From Candidatus Iainarchaeum sp. (GTDB lineage: Archaea > Iainarchaeota > Iainarchaeia > Iainarchaeales > VGJJ01): a stretch of 64,000 nt of DNA. Below the pieces are notes generated by a model. That model worked only from the letters and a program-made list of their open reading frames with translations. It was not told the origin of the DNA and ran no database searches. Position numbers and translations under genes: made by a program. The stretch is taken from contig CP064981.1 in assembly GCA_016699555.1 (NCBI GenBank), forward strand, positions 558,001 to 622,000, read 5' to 3'. Positions 23,160-31,918 of this stretch are shown here, piece by piece; the stretch's first letter is position 1, and every line of letters begins with the position of its first letter.

Positions 23160-26100
23160 ATGGCTGAAGAAAATCCTTCCCCCAATGAAGGACGCGTGCG
23201 TAAAATCAAGGGGCATAAGGATCCCTTTGAAGCCGCACTCGAAGACACTTCTACACAATCAGGTGCTCCTCTGATACTCGACCTCGGTGAAACTCCTCCC
23301 GAAGAAGATGAAACCGCACTCCAAGGACGCATGGCCTCCCGTGCACGCCGAAGGCAGGCAGCAGAAGATGACGATGGCGACGAGGATGGCGATGACGACG
23401 ATGGAGAAGGCGACGACGAAGAGGAACCTCCTATTCCGGATGATGAAGAACCCGACGACGATGAGGAAGGAAATCCCGAGGATGGGCTCGATGACATCCA
23501 GGATGGAGATAATCCCGACGAAGTCACTCCCAGCGTGGACACACGCACACGCTCCCGCAAGACAAAAGCAGCGCCCGCGGCAGCGGAAGGAGAAGAAGCG
23601 GTTGAGCCGGAATCGGAATGGAATGAAGAGCACGACTTGCAGGACTTACTGCACGAAGAAGGGGTAACCGAAGAAGGAATCGACTCCATCGACGAGCTCC
23701 ATCCGGGAATGGAAGAAGACGCTGCGGCGAATGAGAACCCAAGCGATGAACCACTGCCCGAAGACGCCGCACCGCGCAAGAGACAACTCCTGCACGCTAA
23801 AACGCTCAGCCCCTTGCACGAGAAACTCAAAGAACAGCTCCTGCTCAAAGCCCGCGCGCACGAGATGCCTGTCACATCCCCTTCGGTGAAATTGGAATTG
23901 CTCGAGCTGCCAGAGAAAAAACAGGCATTCATCGGGAGAAAGAAAAGCATCCTCCAAAAATCAGGACTCGATGGCGCACTCTATATCGGAAAAGTCCAAG
24001 ACGATGAAAAGTACGGCGACTATTCGCTCTACCTCGACTCGCTCAACCCCCACGTCGTATTCATCTGCGGATCCCGCGGAAGCGGAAAGTCGTACTTGTT
24101 AGGCGTTATCGCCGAGGAATTGGCGCTGCACAACAAAGACGTCGGCGTGGTCGTCGTGGACCCCGTGGGGGTATTCTGGTCCATGAAATTCCCCAACAAA
24201 GAAGAACGCGAAGTCAAGACGCTCAACGATTTCAATCTCATGCCGCAGGGACTGGAAAACCTCCGCGTGTTCATTCCCGAAGGCAGCAAGAACGAGACGC
24301 CCAAGAACACATATGACGGGCTATTCTCCATTCCCCCTGCCATGCTCACCAGCGAAGACTGGGCGCTCACCTTCGGAATGGAACGCTTTTCTCCAACGGG
24401 ATTGCTATTGGAAAAAGCCCTCAAGAAAGTCGAAACCGGATTCAAAACAATCGAAGGAGAAAAAGTTCCCGGAAAGAAAAACAAATTCAGCCTGGACGAT
24501 TTGATCCTGTGCCTGGAAAAGGACTTCGAACTCAACTCCCGCGAACGCGGATACAAACCCGATTCCGTGCGCGCGCTCGTCTCGCGCTTTGAAGCCGCCA
24601 AGGCATGGGGAATATTTTCCGAGAAAGGGACCCCGCTCAGCGAGATCTCGCGCGAGGGACAGCTCACGGTCATCGACACCAGCTTCTTGGACGATTCCGT
24701 CACCGCACTCGTCATCGGAATTTTGGCAAGAAGATTGCTGGCCGCGCGCAAAGTGCAAACGCGGAGGGAAGCCGCACAGAAATTCAAATCCGATGAGGCG
24801 GATGACCTGCTCGAGACCGAGATACCTCCCACATGGCTGTTCATCGATGAAGCGCACACACTCATCCCCAGCGGGAACGTCAAGACCCCCGCGACGAATG
24901 CGATCGTGGAATACGTGAAACAAGGACGCAGGCCCGGGTGCTCGCTCGTGTTCGCGACCCAGCAACCCTCTGCCATCGACACGCGCGTGCTGTCGCAGTT
25001 GGATGTGATCGTGGCCCACAAACTCATTTTCGACGATGACATCAAGGCCATCATGAAGCGTACTCCCACCATTATCCCCATGAAATACAAGCACCCCAAT
25101 TTCCTGAAGACGCTTCCGGTAGGAATCGGTTTGACAGGCGACCGACGCGAAGAGACCTCGCGCGCATTCGTGCTGAAAGTGCGCCCGCGCATGTCGCAGC
25201 ACGAAGGAAGAGATGCCGAAACGGGCGAGCACAAGCAACAGCTCTCCGAGAAAGAGGTCATGAAGCTCGCCATCGAGGTCATCTTCTCCAAGCTCGAGAA
25301 AGAAGGGAAATTGGAAAAAGAAGAAGTGGAACAGCTCGTGCAAACCCTCAATTCCAAGTACCGGAGCAAGATCATGCTATCGGACGTGCTGGATGGCCTC
25401 GAGGAAAAGGGCGCGCGCATCGATGCCAAGACCATGGAAGTGATCTCTCCCACGTACATCGAGGTCAAGATACCCGTTCCCGCGGAAAAAGAAGCGACCG
25501 CCAAGACTCCCCAGCAGAAGGCACAAGAACTCCAGAAACTCATCGAAGAACCGCAAGCCGAAGAAGAAGAGACCAGTTTGCGCGCGTTGCCCGTGTCTTT
25601 CTCCAACGCTCAGATTATCCAGAAACTCGAAAAGGCAGCGAAGAAGAGCATGTTCGGATTCGGCGGGACGCAGGAGAAGCTCCAGGAAGTATCGCTGCAC
25701 TACAAGCCCATCTATCATGTGGAATACCGCCAATTCACCGGCAAGACCACTTTTATCCAACGCTCGTGCGATGTGGATGCCGAGAAAGGGGAGTTCGTCC
25801 ACTACCTCAACAACCAATTCGTCTTATCCAATGGCTTGAGCGAGGTTGGTTCGCTGAGCAAGCAAGAAGGGCAACTCCTGCATACGATTGCGCGTAAATC
25901 CACTACCATCCCACAGCTCGCTTCTCAACTGGACATGAGCGAAAAAGACGTCAAGCGCGCCTTGACGAAACTCTACGACCAAAAGCTCATCGATGTCACG
26001 GGAAGCAAGGAAAAACCAGTGGTGCAGCTCTCCAAGTCCCTCGACTTGCCGTTCTCCGGAAGCGAAAAAGCGCTATCCTCGCTCGCACCGCTCAAGCTCG

Positions 26101-26309
26101 TGCACGTGCCCAAGATCAAACCCATTCGCGCACGTATCAGCGCGGATGAATTGAATGCGTTGCTTTCCACGCTGTGGCCCAACACCAACATCATGCACGT
26201 CTCCGAAATCTATCAACCCGTGATCGAGGCCACGCTCATGAATGCAAAGACAAATGAATTCCGCAAGGTCCTATTGGACGGATTCACGGGAAACATTCTT
26301 GAAGAGTAG
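23160..26309 (+). CDS. HerA/FtsK-type ATPase with acidic N-terminal tail
   Basis: A 1049-residue protein. Residues ~40-200 are low complexity and strongly acidic (runs of Asp and Glu), probably disordered. A DUF87/HerA-like P-loop ATPase follows: Walker A GSRGSGKS at 304-311, Walker B LFIDEAH at 560-566, and ATQQPSAID with a downstream arginine (TGDRREETSR) as in HerA-FtsK enzymes. Near 904-948 is a winged-helix-like region (HTIARKSTTIPQLASQLDMS). HerA relatives are hexameric DNA translocases used in repair or segregation; many archaeal DUF87 proteins are uncharacterised. The acidic tail is unlike HerA and could bind basic proteins. No NurA nuclease lies beside it. Confidence 0.82.
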   Translation: MAEENPSPNEGRVRKIKGHKDPFEAALEDTSTQSGAPLILDLGETPPEEDETALQGRMASRARRRQAAEDDDGDEDGDDDDGEGDDEEEPPIPDDEEPDDDEEGNPEDGLDDIQDGDNPDEVTPSVDTRTRSRKTKAAPAAAEGEEAVEPESEWNEEHDLQDLLHEEGVTEEGIDSIDELHPGMEEDAAANENPSDEPLPEDAAPRKRQLLHAKTLSPLHEKLKEQLLLKARAHEMPVTSPSVKLELLELPEKKQAFIGRKKSILQKSGLDGALYIGKVQDDEKYGDYSLYLDSLNPHVVFICGSRGSGKSYLLGVIAEELALHNKDVGVVVVDPVGVFWSMKFPNKEEREVKTLNDFNLMPQGLENLRVFIPEGSKNETPKNTYDGLFSIPPAMLTSEDWALTFGMERFSPTGLLLEKALKKVETGFKTIEGEKVPGKKNKFSLDDLILCLEKDFELNSRERGYKPDSVRALVSRFEAAKAWGIFSEKGTPLSEISREGQLTVIDTSFLDDSVTALVIGILARRLLAARKVQTRREAAQKFKSDEADDLLETEIPPTWLFIDEAHTLIPSGNVKTPATNAIVEYVKQGRRPGCSLVFATQQPSAIDTRVLSQLDVIVAHKLIFDDDIKAIMKRTPTIIPMKYKHPNFLKTLPVGIGLTGDRREETSRAFVLKVRPRMSQHEGRDAETGEHKQQLSEKEVMKLAIEVIFSKLEKEGKLEKEEVEQLVQTLNSKYRSKIMLSDVLDGLEEKGARIDAKTMEVISPTYIEVKIPVPAEKEATAKTPQQKAQELQKLIEEPQAEEEETSLRALPVSFSNAQIIQKLEKAAKKSMFGFGGTQEKLQEVSLHYKPIYHVEYRQFTGKTTFIQRSCDVDAEKGEFVHYLNNQFVLSNGLSEVGSLSKQEGQLLHTIARKSTTIPQLASQLDMSEKDVKRALTKLYDQKLIDVTGSKEKPVVQLSKSLDLPFSGSEKALSSLAPLKLVHVPKIKPIRARISADELNALLSTLWPNTNIMHVSEIYQPVIEATLMNAKTNEFRKVLLDGFTGNILEE

Positions 26310-26325
26310 CAACCTCACTAGTGGT

Positions 26326-26622
26326 ATGCCCCCCCTCAAGCTCGAGCACTACCGCGGCCAGCTATGCGATTCGCATCTCTCCTACGAGTTCATCCCCCGC
26401 AACGAATACCACTTGGACTTGCTCAAGATCGGCGCCGCGCTCGAGAAAGCAGGAAAACAACTCCAGATCAAGACTCCCTTTATCCTCGTGGCAAAAGTGA
26501 GCGGAATCAAGGTCAGCTTCTATTCCACGGGAAAGATCCTCACGCAAAACGTCCCCGATCAGGCGACGGCGAACGCGGCATTCAACGCCTTCGTGGGATG
26601 GGTCAATGCCCTTGATGTCTGA
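26326..26622 (+). CDS. Small protein, possible half-TBP-like fold
   Basis: A 98-residue protein 16 bases after the HerA-like gene. The pattern FILVAKVSGIKVSFYSTGKILTQN followed by a helix (ATANAAFNAFVGWVN) recalls one TBP repeat, where a strand pair ends in F-SSGK and leads to a long helix. Similarity is weak and one repeat is too short to act as a general factor, though a dimer could form a saddle. Start at 26326 (MPPLKLEHYRG) chosen because upstream residues overlap the ATPase. Confidence 0.5.
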   Translation: MPPLKLEHYRGQLCDSHLSYEFIPRNEYHLDLLKIGAALEKAGKQLQIKTPFILVAKVSGIKVSFYSTGKILTQNVPDQATANAAFNAFVGWVNALDV

Positions 26623-26677
26623 TTCCCAGAATCCGATTTAAATTATCCAACCCATTCCTTGCAGCGGTGATACACGT

Positions 26678-27028
26678 ATGCGTGGAATGATATTGGAACG
26701 GATCGACGTCATGAGCTTCGCCAAGCTCAATGCGATTTTCGGATTGGTCGTGGGATTGGCGATGGGCGTCCTCACGCTTATCTTCACCAGCCTCCTCTCC
26801 GATTTCATCCGCTCGCCCTCCATCGATGCCGCGCTCGCAACACAACAAACCATCGCGCAGGGGCCCCAGCTGATCGTGCAGCTCCAACAACTAGGATTTT
26901 TCGGGGTCATCTTCTTCTTGATCGGGGGCGTGATCACGGGATTCATCGTCGGCGCGGTCATGGCATTCGTCTACAATCTCTCCGCCAAACTGGTGGGAGG
27001 GGTCAAGATCGAGTTGGAAGAACCCTGA
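26678..27028 (+). CDS. Two-helix membrane protein
   Basis: A 116-residue protein with two transmembrane segments (AIFGLVVGLAMGVLTLIFTSLL and GFFGVIFFLIGGVITGFIVGAV) and short polar ends. The gly-rich helices resemble small DUF3566-like membrane proteins, but this is only a resemblance. An AT box (GATTTAAATT) sits about 30 bases upstream. No partner evident. Confidence 0.65.
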   Translation: MRGMILERIDVMSFAKLNAIFGLVVGLAMGVLTLIFTSLLSDFIRSPSIDAALATQQTIAQGPQLIVQLQQLGFFGVIFFLIGGVITGFIVGAVMAFVYNLSAKLVGGVKIELEEP

Positions 27029-27103
27029 AGCGGTCCCTTGTAAGGGCATTTTTCCCTTCGCATTCCGAAAAGCTGTATATAGTCGAATCCCTTCCTGGGG
27101 GAT

Positions 27104-28066
27104 ATGGACTACTCCACCTACACGGCCCAGAACTCCATGTTCGTACCCGGATTAGACGGCAAACCCAAACTGGATGTCATGCTGCTCGTGCAGAACCTCC
27201 TTGTACTCACTTCCATCATCTTCCTCTACTGGCTCATCGACGCCCAAGCCATGCGCTTGAATGCATCTCCCATCGGCATATTCCGTCCGGGAGGAATCCT
27301 CCTCACCTTCTTCCTCTTGGCCGCGATCGGGATGCTGTGGCGCACGGTCGCACAGCTGTTTGAACATTATCCCAACGTCCGCAAATTCCTGAAGTGGGGA
27401 ATATTCTTGCTGTTCGTATTCTTGGCGGTAGGCGCGTACTTCTTCCCCCAACCCTTCGTGACAGCTTACTATTCTCCCGCGCTCCAGCAGCACATCGACA
27501 GGCTGGAGCCGGTGCGCTACATCTATGGGTATCATGCCCAAATCCCCAAAGACACGCTAACTCCCTCTTCCACGACGGCGAGCGTTTCGGATAAGTACAA
27601 GTTGACCGCGCAAGAGATTACGGTCAAGCTGCACGATGCCGTCAATTTCGAAAGGAGAAAATTGGGATTGAATGCACTTATCTACGATACGCGCCTCGCA
27701 AGCATTGCGGAAGCGCACTCCAATGACATGCTGGCGCGCCACTATTTCGATCATGTCTCGCCCGAAGGGAATACGTTCATTTCGCGCTATGAGCGGGCAG
27801 GTTATACCTGTGAACTCATCGTTGGAAACGAAACCATCCGCGGAGGAGAGAATCTCGCGGAAAGCGTCACGTACAACAGCACCTACGCCAATGGGCTGAT
27901 TTCCGACTACAAGTCCGTCGAAGAGATCGTGAATCAGACGATCGGCATCTGGATGAACTCCACCTCGCACCGCAGCAACATCCTCCATCCCTATTGGAGA
28001 GGAGAAGGGATCGGGGTCGCGATCGAACCCGATGGCAAAATACTCATCACGGAAAACTTCTGTTAG
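27104..28066 (+). CDS. Membrane-anchored CAP (SCP/PR-1) domain protein
   Basis: A 320-residue protein. Three hydrophobic helices fill residues ~20-125, then a CAP domain spans ~165-320: ALIYDTRLASIAEAHSNDM, HYFDHVSPEGNTFISRYERAGY, GENLAES, SHRSNILHPYWRGEGIGVAI. The CAP motifs and the two histidines (HYFDH) of the cavity are present. CAP proteins bind lipids or act on the cell envelope; in bacteria (YkwD) they are secreted. Here it would face outside. AT box TGTATATAG at 27073-27081 gives a leaderless message. A hairpin element (R6) begins within the stop codon. Confidence 0.88.
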   Translation: MDYSTYTAQNSMFVPGLDGKPKLDVMLLVQNLLVLTSIIFLYWLIDAQAMRLNASPIGIFRPGGILLTFFLLAAIGMLWRTVAQLFEHYPNVRKFLKWGIFLLFVFLAVGAYFFPQPFVTAYYSPALQQHIDRLEPVRYIYGYHAQIPKDTLTPSSTTASVSDKYKLTAQEITVKLHDAVNFERRKLGLNALIYDTRLASIAEAHSNDMLARHYFDHVSPEGNTFISRYERAGYTCELIVGNETIRGGENLAESVTYNSTYANGLISDYKSVEEIVNQTIGIWMNSTSHRSNILHPYWRGEGIGVAIEPDGKILITENFC

Positions 28067-28112
28067 CCGCACCCTGCGGCTGTGCGGAAGTTAGGGTGTT
28101 TTTCAAACACCC
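28065..28112 (+). repeat. Hairpin element R6, after the CAP gene
   Basis: First stem AGCCGC-ACCCT-GCGGCT (28065-28081) is followed by a spacer ending GTTA and a second stem GGGTGTTT-TTC-AAACACCC (28094-28112). The first stem and most of the spacer recur at 31863-31910, where the second stem has changed in both arms. It starts in the stop codon of the CAP gene and may also end its transcript. Confidence 0.8.
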
Positions 28113-28172
28113 ACACGCTACTCTACATAATAGTTTAAGAGCTCTTTTCCGCGAGAAAGAGGTATTGGAGTG

Positions 28173-28937
28173 ATGTCTATGGTGCTTGAGCTGATTGGAA
28201 TCGTAGTGGTACTATTGATGTTGGCTGTATTTGGGATGCGCTTAATCCAGCAATACGAAACGGCCGTGGTATTCCGCTTAGGAAAATACGCACGTACGCT
28301 TTCTCCGGGACTGAATTTCATCATCCCTATCATCGAGCGCAGCGTCACATTGGACATGCGTATTCTCACGATTGATATCCCTCGCCAACAAGCCATCACG
28401 AAAGATAATGTGCCCGTTTCAATCAATGGAGTGGTGTACTTCAAAGTCAAGGATGCACAGAAGGCCATTATCAATGTGCAAGACTACGTGTATGCGGTTT
28501 CGCAATACGCCCAGACGGCCTTGCGCGATGTCGTGGGAGGCATGAGTTTGGATGAAGTTCTCGCTGAGCGGCAAAAGATCGGCGAACAGATCGCGGAGAT
28601 CGTGGAAAAGCAATGCTCCAATTGGGGGCTGGACATCGACGCCATCAAGATGCAAGACATCGAGCTGCCCGAAGACATGAAACGCATCATGTCACGTCAA
28701 GCAACCGCTGAACGCGAGAAGCGCGCCAACATCACTAAAAGTGAAGGCGATAAGATGGCCGCGAAGAATCTCGCGGATGCCGCCAAGATCATGCAAGAGA
28801 TGCCGGGAGCGATGCAACTACGCACATTGCAAACGATCGATGGATTGGGCCCCACGCCCAGCAATACGGTCATCTTGGTTCCGGTTGAATTGATGGAATT
28901 CGCCAAGAATATGTTCGGGAATGCGAAGAAAAAGTGA
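28173..28937 (+). CDS. SPFH/band 7 (stomatin-like) protein
   Basis: A 254-residue membrane-anchored stomatin. An N-terminal hydrophobic hairpin (VLELIGIVVVLLMLAVFGM) is followed by the SPFH domain: YETAVVFRLGKYARTLSPGL, DMRILTIDIPRQQAITKDN, VYAVSQYAQTALRDVVGGMSLDEVL, then the coiled region EREKRANITKSEGDKMAA. Stomatins form ring-like scaffolds on membranes and regulate proteases or channels. The usual NfeD-like protease partner is not next to it. ATG 28173 has GGAG close upstream; GTG 28170 is an alternative. Confidence 0.93.
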   Translation: MSMVLELIGIVVVLLMLAVFGMRLIQQYETAVVFRLGKYARTLSPGLNFIIPIIERSVTLDMRILTIDIPRQQAITKDNVPVSINGVVYFKVKDAQKAIINVQDYVYAVSQYAQTALRDVVGGMSLDEVLAERQKIGEQIAEIVEKQCSNWGLDIDAIKMQDIELPEDMKRIMSRQATAEREKRANITKSEGDKMAAKNLADAAKIMQEMPGAMQLRTLQTIDGLGPTPSNTVILVPVELMEFAKNMFGNAKKK

Positions 28938-28950
28938 TGTGAGAAGCTGA

Positions 28951-29002
28951 CAGGTATTGCCATGCAATACCTGGATTTCGCAGCGGCCAGCCGAAACTGG
29001 CC
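28951..29002 (-). repeat. Compound hairpin element R5, directly after tRNA-Ser(CGA)
   Basis: On the minus strand, one base after the tRNA: hairpin A GGCCAG(T)-TTCG-(G)CTGGCC (29002-28985), linker GCTGCGAAATC, hairpin B CAGGTATTGC-ATG-GCAATACCTG (28973-28951). It has the same A-linker-B plan as R1, R2 and R3. Confidence 0.85.
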
Positions 29003-29003
29003 A

Positions 29004-29086
29004 CGCAGTGGGTGGGATTCGAACCCACGAGCCCGTAAAGGCCCGGTTTTCGAGACCGGTGGATTAGACCGCTTTCCTACCACTGC
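29004..29086 (-). tRNA. tRNA-Ser, anticodon CGA
   Basis: The 83-base class II tRNA has acceptor GCAGTGG/CCACTGC, anticodon stem CCGGT/ACCGG with loop CTCGAAA giving CGA, a long variable arm, T loop GTTCGAATC and discriminator G. It reads UCG codons. Confidence 0.95.
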
Positions 29087-29137
29087 ATAGGGATTGGGGA
29101 AAATAACCCATATAAATCCAAAAGGAATTCTCCCTCT

Positions 29138-30202
29138 ATGGCATCCCCTCGAAAGCCTCGCAGCTCACGAAAGCCCTTTCCCCCGCGCAAGCCAGAGCCC
29201 ATTATCGGTTTCCAGGAACGTGCTCCCGGACAGCCTGGCAGGTATCGTCGCGGGGAGTTGCTTCTGCTCTATGAGGCATTGCCCAAACAGACCAGTGCGC
29301 TTGGAATTGTCTTTTCGCGTAGTGGAGAAATAAAGTTTCCCCGCTATGAGACCGTGGGCGGAGAATTAGGGCCGCTCAAACGCGTTCCTGGAGCCGTTGT
29401 CGTTTCTACCTTGCCGCGTGCGCAACGCGCGCAATTCCACAAACAAGAAAGCGTCGCGGCGGAATACAAGAAGCTCTTCGACGTCGGAAGCGAAATCGCT
29501 CACATCCATGCTTATCTGGTACGCCACGGAAAACCATTGACGCCGGAAGAAAAAAAGAGATTGAAGGGGAAGCTCGCAACGCTAGCGAATACGATCGGAT
29601 TGCGCTCGCGCAAGGAATCCAAATCCAATGCGGTGCAACGACTTTCTCGCGCGATCGAGTTGGCGGATTCCAACCCCAATGCGATGCTGCTCTCATTGAT
29701 AGGCGCGCACAATGATTTGGCTGTGCGACTTTCCGCGTTGCGGCGAATGATTCCAAAAACGGTGCGCACGATGCAATCCGTCGCCTCGCGCTTCTTCTCC
29801 GAGCGCAACCGCTCGTGGAAAAAAATTCATGATTCGCGCCAACGATTAGCGAAAGGCACATTGACTGCAGAAGGAAAGGCCGATTTGCAGCGCGAAATCG
29901 ATTCCTTCTCCAATCGTTTCATCTTCGATGCGGGAATGGTGGATGATATGCGGCGCTGGAAGAGTCCTGCAGCGCGCACCCGCATCGCCTCGAACCAATT
30001 GCGATTGGTGTATGAGAATATCGACTTCTGGCAAAAGAGAGGAGAAGCCCACTGGGTCGAACCCTGGATGCGACACGTGGTGAATGCCCTCGCAAAAGAG
30101 CGCGGCACCCAAACGCCTGCCGAAATGGCCTATCACGCATTGCAACGCAAGGATTTTGCCGCGGCCAAGAAGGCATTGGAGCCATTCGCTGAGGCGACGT
30201 GA
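29138..30202 (+). CDS. Hypothetical basic helical protein
   Basis: A 354-residue Lys/Arg-rich protein with no recognised domain. The first 20 residues are a basic, Pro-rich tail (RKPRSSRKPFPPRKPEP). The next ~60 form strands (GRYRRGELLLLYEALPKQ, SALGIVFSRSGEIKFPRYE), and the remainder looks helical. AT box TATAAATC at 29111-29118 is 24 bases before the ATG. Seven bases separate it from a methyltransferase gene, so the two are probably one operon; RNA binding or modification is a reasonable guess only. Confidence 0.65.
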   Translation: MASPRKPRSSRKPFPPRKPEPIIGFQERAPGQPGRYRRGELLLLYEALPKQTSALGIVFSRSGEIKFPRYETVGGELGPLKRVPGAVVVSTLPRAQRAQFHKQESVAAEYKKLFDVGSEIAHIHAYLVRHGKPLTPEEKKRLKGKLATLANTIGLRSRKESKSNAVQRLSRAIELADSNPNAMLLSLIGAHNDLAVRLSALRRMIPKTVRTMQSVASRFFSERNRSWKKIHDSRQRLAKGTLTAEGKADLQREIDSFSNRFIFDAGMVDDMRRWKSPAARTRIASNQLRLVYENIDFWQKRGEAHWVEPWMRHVVNALAKERGTQTPAEMAYHALQRKDFAAAKKALEPFAEAT

Positions 30203-30208
30203 TCGCGT

Positions 30209-30910
30209 ATGCCGGTGGTGAAACGCAAACGCATGTTCCGTGGCGCGGCGCGCGGAAGAGTATTCCAGACCGTGGATTTGGGCGCGGGGAAAGGCGAATA
30301 TATCGAACGGCAATCCAGACGCTTTCCCAACCGGAAATATGCGGCCGTCGACTTCTTGCTGGGTCCTGAAAAATTCTTCGATGCCGTGGGACAACGACTC
30401 CACAAAAACGGAGTAGGAGTCGGGGATGACGTAACGACGTTCTTGCGTCAGATGATCGAGCGCAAGGAAAAGACGCGGCACCTTAACATGGACATGCCCT
30501 ATCCCTTTGACACGAGCGCGTACGCTTCCGAAAGCCAACGCGCCTTCAAGAGCGCCTTGGAAATGATTCCGCGCGTGCTATTGCCTAACGGAAAATTCTA
30601 TATCACGAGCGAAAGCAGCTGGACTATCCGCCTCATGCAAAAACTCGCGGAAAAACAAGGCTTCGCTGCACGTCAATTACGCACCATTCCTCCGCTCAGT
30701 TCATCCGATCTTCTCACAACTGCGCAGCAACGTGCGCTCCGAATGAAACAACCGGATTATTATCATCCCGGCATGGTGTGGGCATTCGCGAACCAACCCA
30801 TCTATCGTCTCGAAATAACCTACAACCTCAAAAAAGCGCTCCCCTCCAAGGATGCGCGGAGAAAATTGGCGCAACCGCGTGCATCGTTCGAGAAGAAAAA
30901 ACCCAAATGA
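30209..30910 (+). CDS. SAM-dependent methyltransferase, TrmB-like
   Basis: A 233-residue Rossmann methyltransferase. Motif I is VDLGAGKGEYIERQ, followed by PNRKYAAVDFLLGPEKF with the acidic residue of motif II, and HLNMDMPYPFD in the motif IV position. VLLPNGKFYITSES is the late strand region. The D-G-G-KGE form recalls TrmB (tRNA m7G46 methyltransferase), but the characteristic FPDPW-K motif is not seen, so the substrate is uncertain. It follows a basic hypothetical gene by 7 bases and has a basic tail. Confidence 0.7.
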   Translation: MPVVKRKRMFRGAARGRVFQTVDLGAGKGEYIERQSRRFPNRKYAAVDFLLGPEKFFDAVGQRLHKNGVGVGDDVTTFLRQMIERKEKTRHLNMDMPYPFDTSAYASESQRAFKSALEMIPRVLLPNGKFYITSESSWTIRLMQKLAEKQGFAARQLRTIPPLSSSDLLTTAQQRALRMKQPDYYHPGMVWAFANQPIYRLEITYNLKKALPSKDARRKLAQPRASFEKKKPK

Positions 30911-30926
30911 AAAAATCAGACGAAGG

Positions 30927-31829
30927 CTAGTGATCGGAAGGAGAGGCATCAATCGACGAGGAATCTTTCTTCTCTTCCACGATCGCAAGCGGATATTTTT
31001 TCTCCTCGCGGAAAACGCCCTCGATCAGGTGCGAGGGGCCTCTGATCGTCGCGGCGTCGCGCTTGACATCCAAGGTGAACAATCCCATATGGGCTTTGAT
31101 CCCCGGATGCGTGGGCTCGACTTTTTGGATGTGCTGCAGGACGTCATGCAAATGATGCAACGGGAGCGAGGCACGATTTCCCTTGGGGGTGTAGGGCAAT
31201 CCGTCCAATACCGTGTGGGCAGGATGCGTGTTGCCTTCTTCTTGGATGTAATCCACATGCAACTCCTGCGCATTCGAAGTGGAAATGAGTTGTGCGAGCT
31301 TGGGCTGCAACTCCGTCAATGTCAAATGCTTGCTCGCGGGAAAATTCAATTCCTTCAAGGAAGAGATTTGCGCGTGCATGGTCTGTTCCAAGTACTGCAT
31401 CTGCTTCAAGTGCGACTGCACATCCTCGTGCACCTTTTCGATGTCGGCGATGGAAAAACTGACTCCCGCGCGGGCATTATCCAATAAGCGAGGGTCGACT
31501 TTGCTGCGTTCCAGCAAAATAGAGAGGTGCTGCACCAGGGGACCGGGATTGCTTTCGATGGAACGGACTTTCATCAGCTGATTCAATTTCAGCACGAGCT
31601 TGTCGTGCATCTTCACTTTCACGTTGGCTTGCCCTTTGTCGGTCACAAAGAGCTGGTGGTCTTTCTTTTGCACCATCCCGAAGGAAATGGCATCCTTTAG
31701 CACGCGGGAAAGGGCAGCTCGCGAAGAGTTGAGATTGGAGTAATTGGGGGCAATCTTCGAAAGCAAATCACTATAGGTAATGCCTGGATTCTGCGAAATA
31801 ATTAACAGAATAGAATTCTTAGAAGTCAT
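30927..31829 (-). CDS. Winged-helix DNA-binding protein, unknown role
   Basis: A 300-residue protein. Residues 1-70 form a winged helix (ILLIISQNPGITYSDLLSKI, SRAALSRVLKDAISFGMVQK, HQLFVTDKG). The middle (~120-160) is a helical, probably coiled region (EKVHEDVQSHLKQMQYLEQT), and the end is acidic. It may be a transcription regulator or an architectural protein. It stands convergent to the methyltransferase gene and downstream of L44e on the same strand, with hairpin element R7 between. Confidence 0.65.
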   Translation of the reverse strand: MTSKNSILLIISQNPGITYSDLLSKIAPNYSNLNSSRAALSRVLKDAISFGMVQKKDHQLFVTDKGQANVKVKMHDKLVLKLNQLMKVRSIESNPGPLVQHLSILLERSKVDPRLLDNARAGVSFSIADIEKVHEDVQSHLKQMQYLEQTMHAQISSLKELNFPASKHLTLTELQPKLAQLISTSNAQELHVDYIQEEGNTHPAHTVLDGLPYTPKGNRASLPLHHLHDVLQHIQKVEPTHPGIKAHMGLFTLDVKRDAATIRGPSHLIEGVFREEKKYPLAIVEEKKDSSSIDASPSDH

Positions 31830-31862
31830 GCGTTAAGGGTTAACGAATCAGGAGAATAAAAA

Positions 31863-31910
31863 AGCCGCACCCTGCGGCTGCGCGGGGGTTAGGGTATCTT
31901 TCAGATACCC
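31863..31910 (+). repeat. Hairpin element R7, between L44e and the winged-helix gene
   Basis: Stem AGCCGC-ACCCT-GCGGCT (31863-31879), spacer ending GTTA, then stem GGGTATCT-TTC-AGATACCC (31892-31910). Compared with R6, the second stem changes A-T and C-G pairs on both arms, so the fold is kept. Confidence 0.8.
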
Positions 31911-31918
31911 ATACAGAA

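Noticed and set aside
24029..25606. 525-codon open frame on the minus strand
   Set aside because: It lies wholly antisense to the HerA-like gene, whose motifs are clear; the antisense product is Ser-rich with no recognisable domain, as expected from codon-biased shadows.
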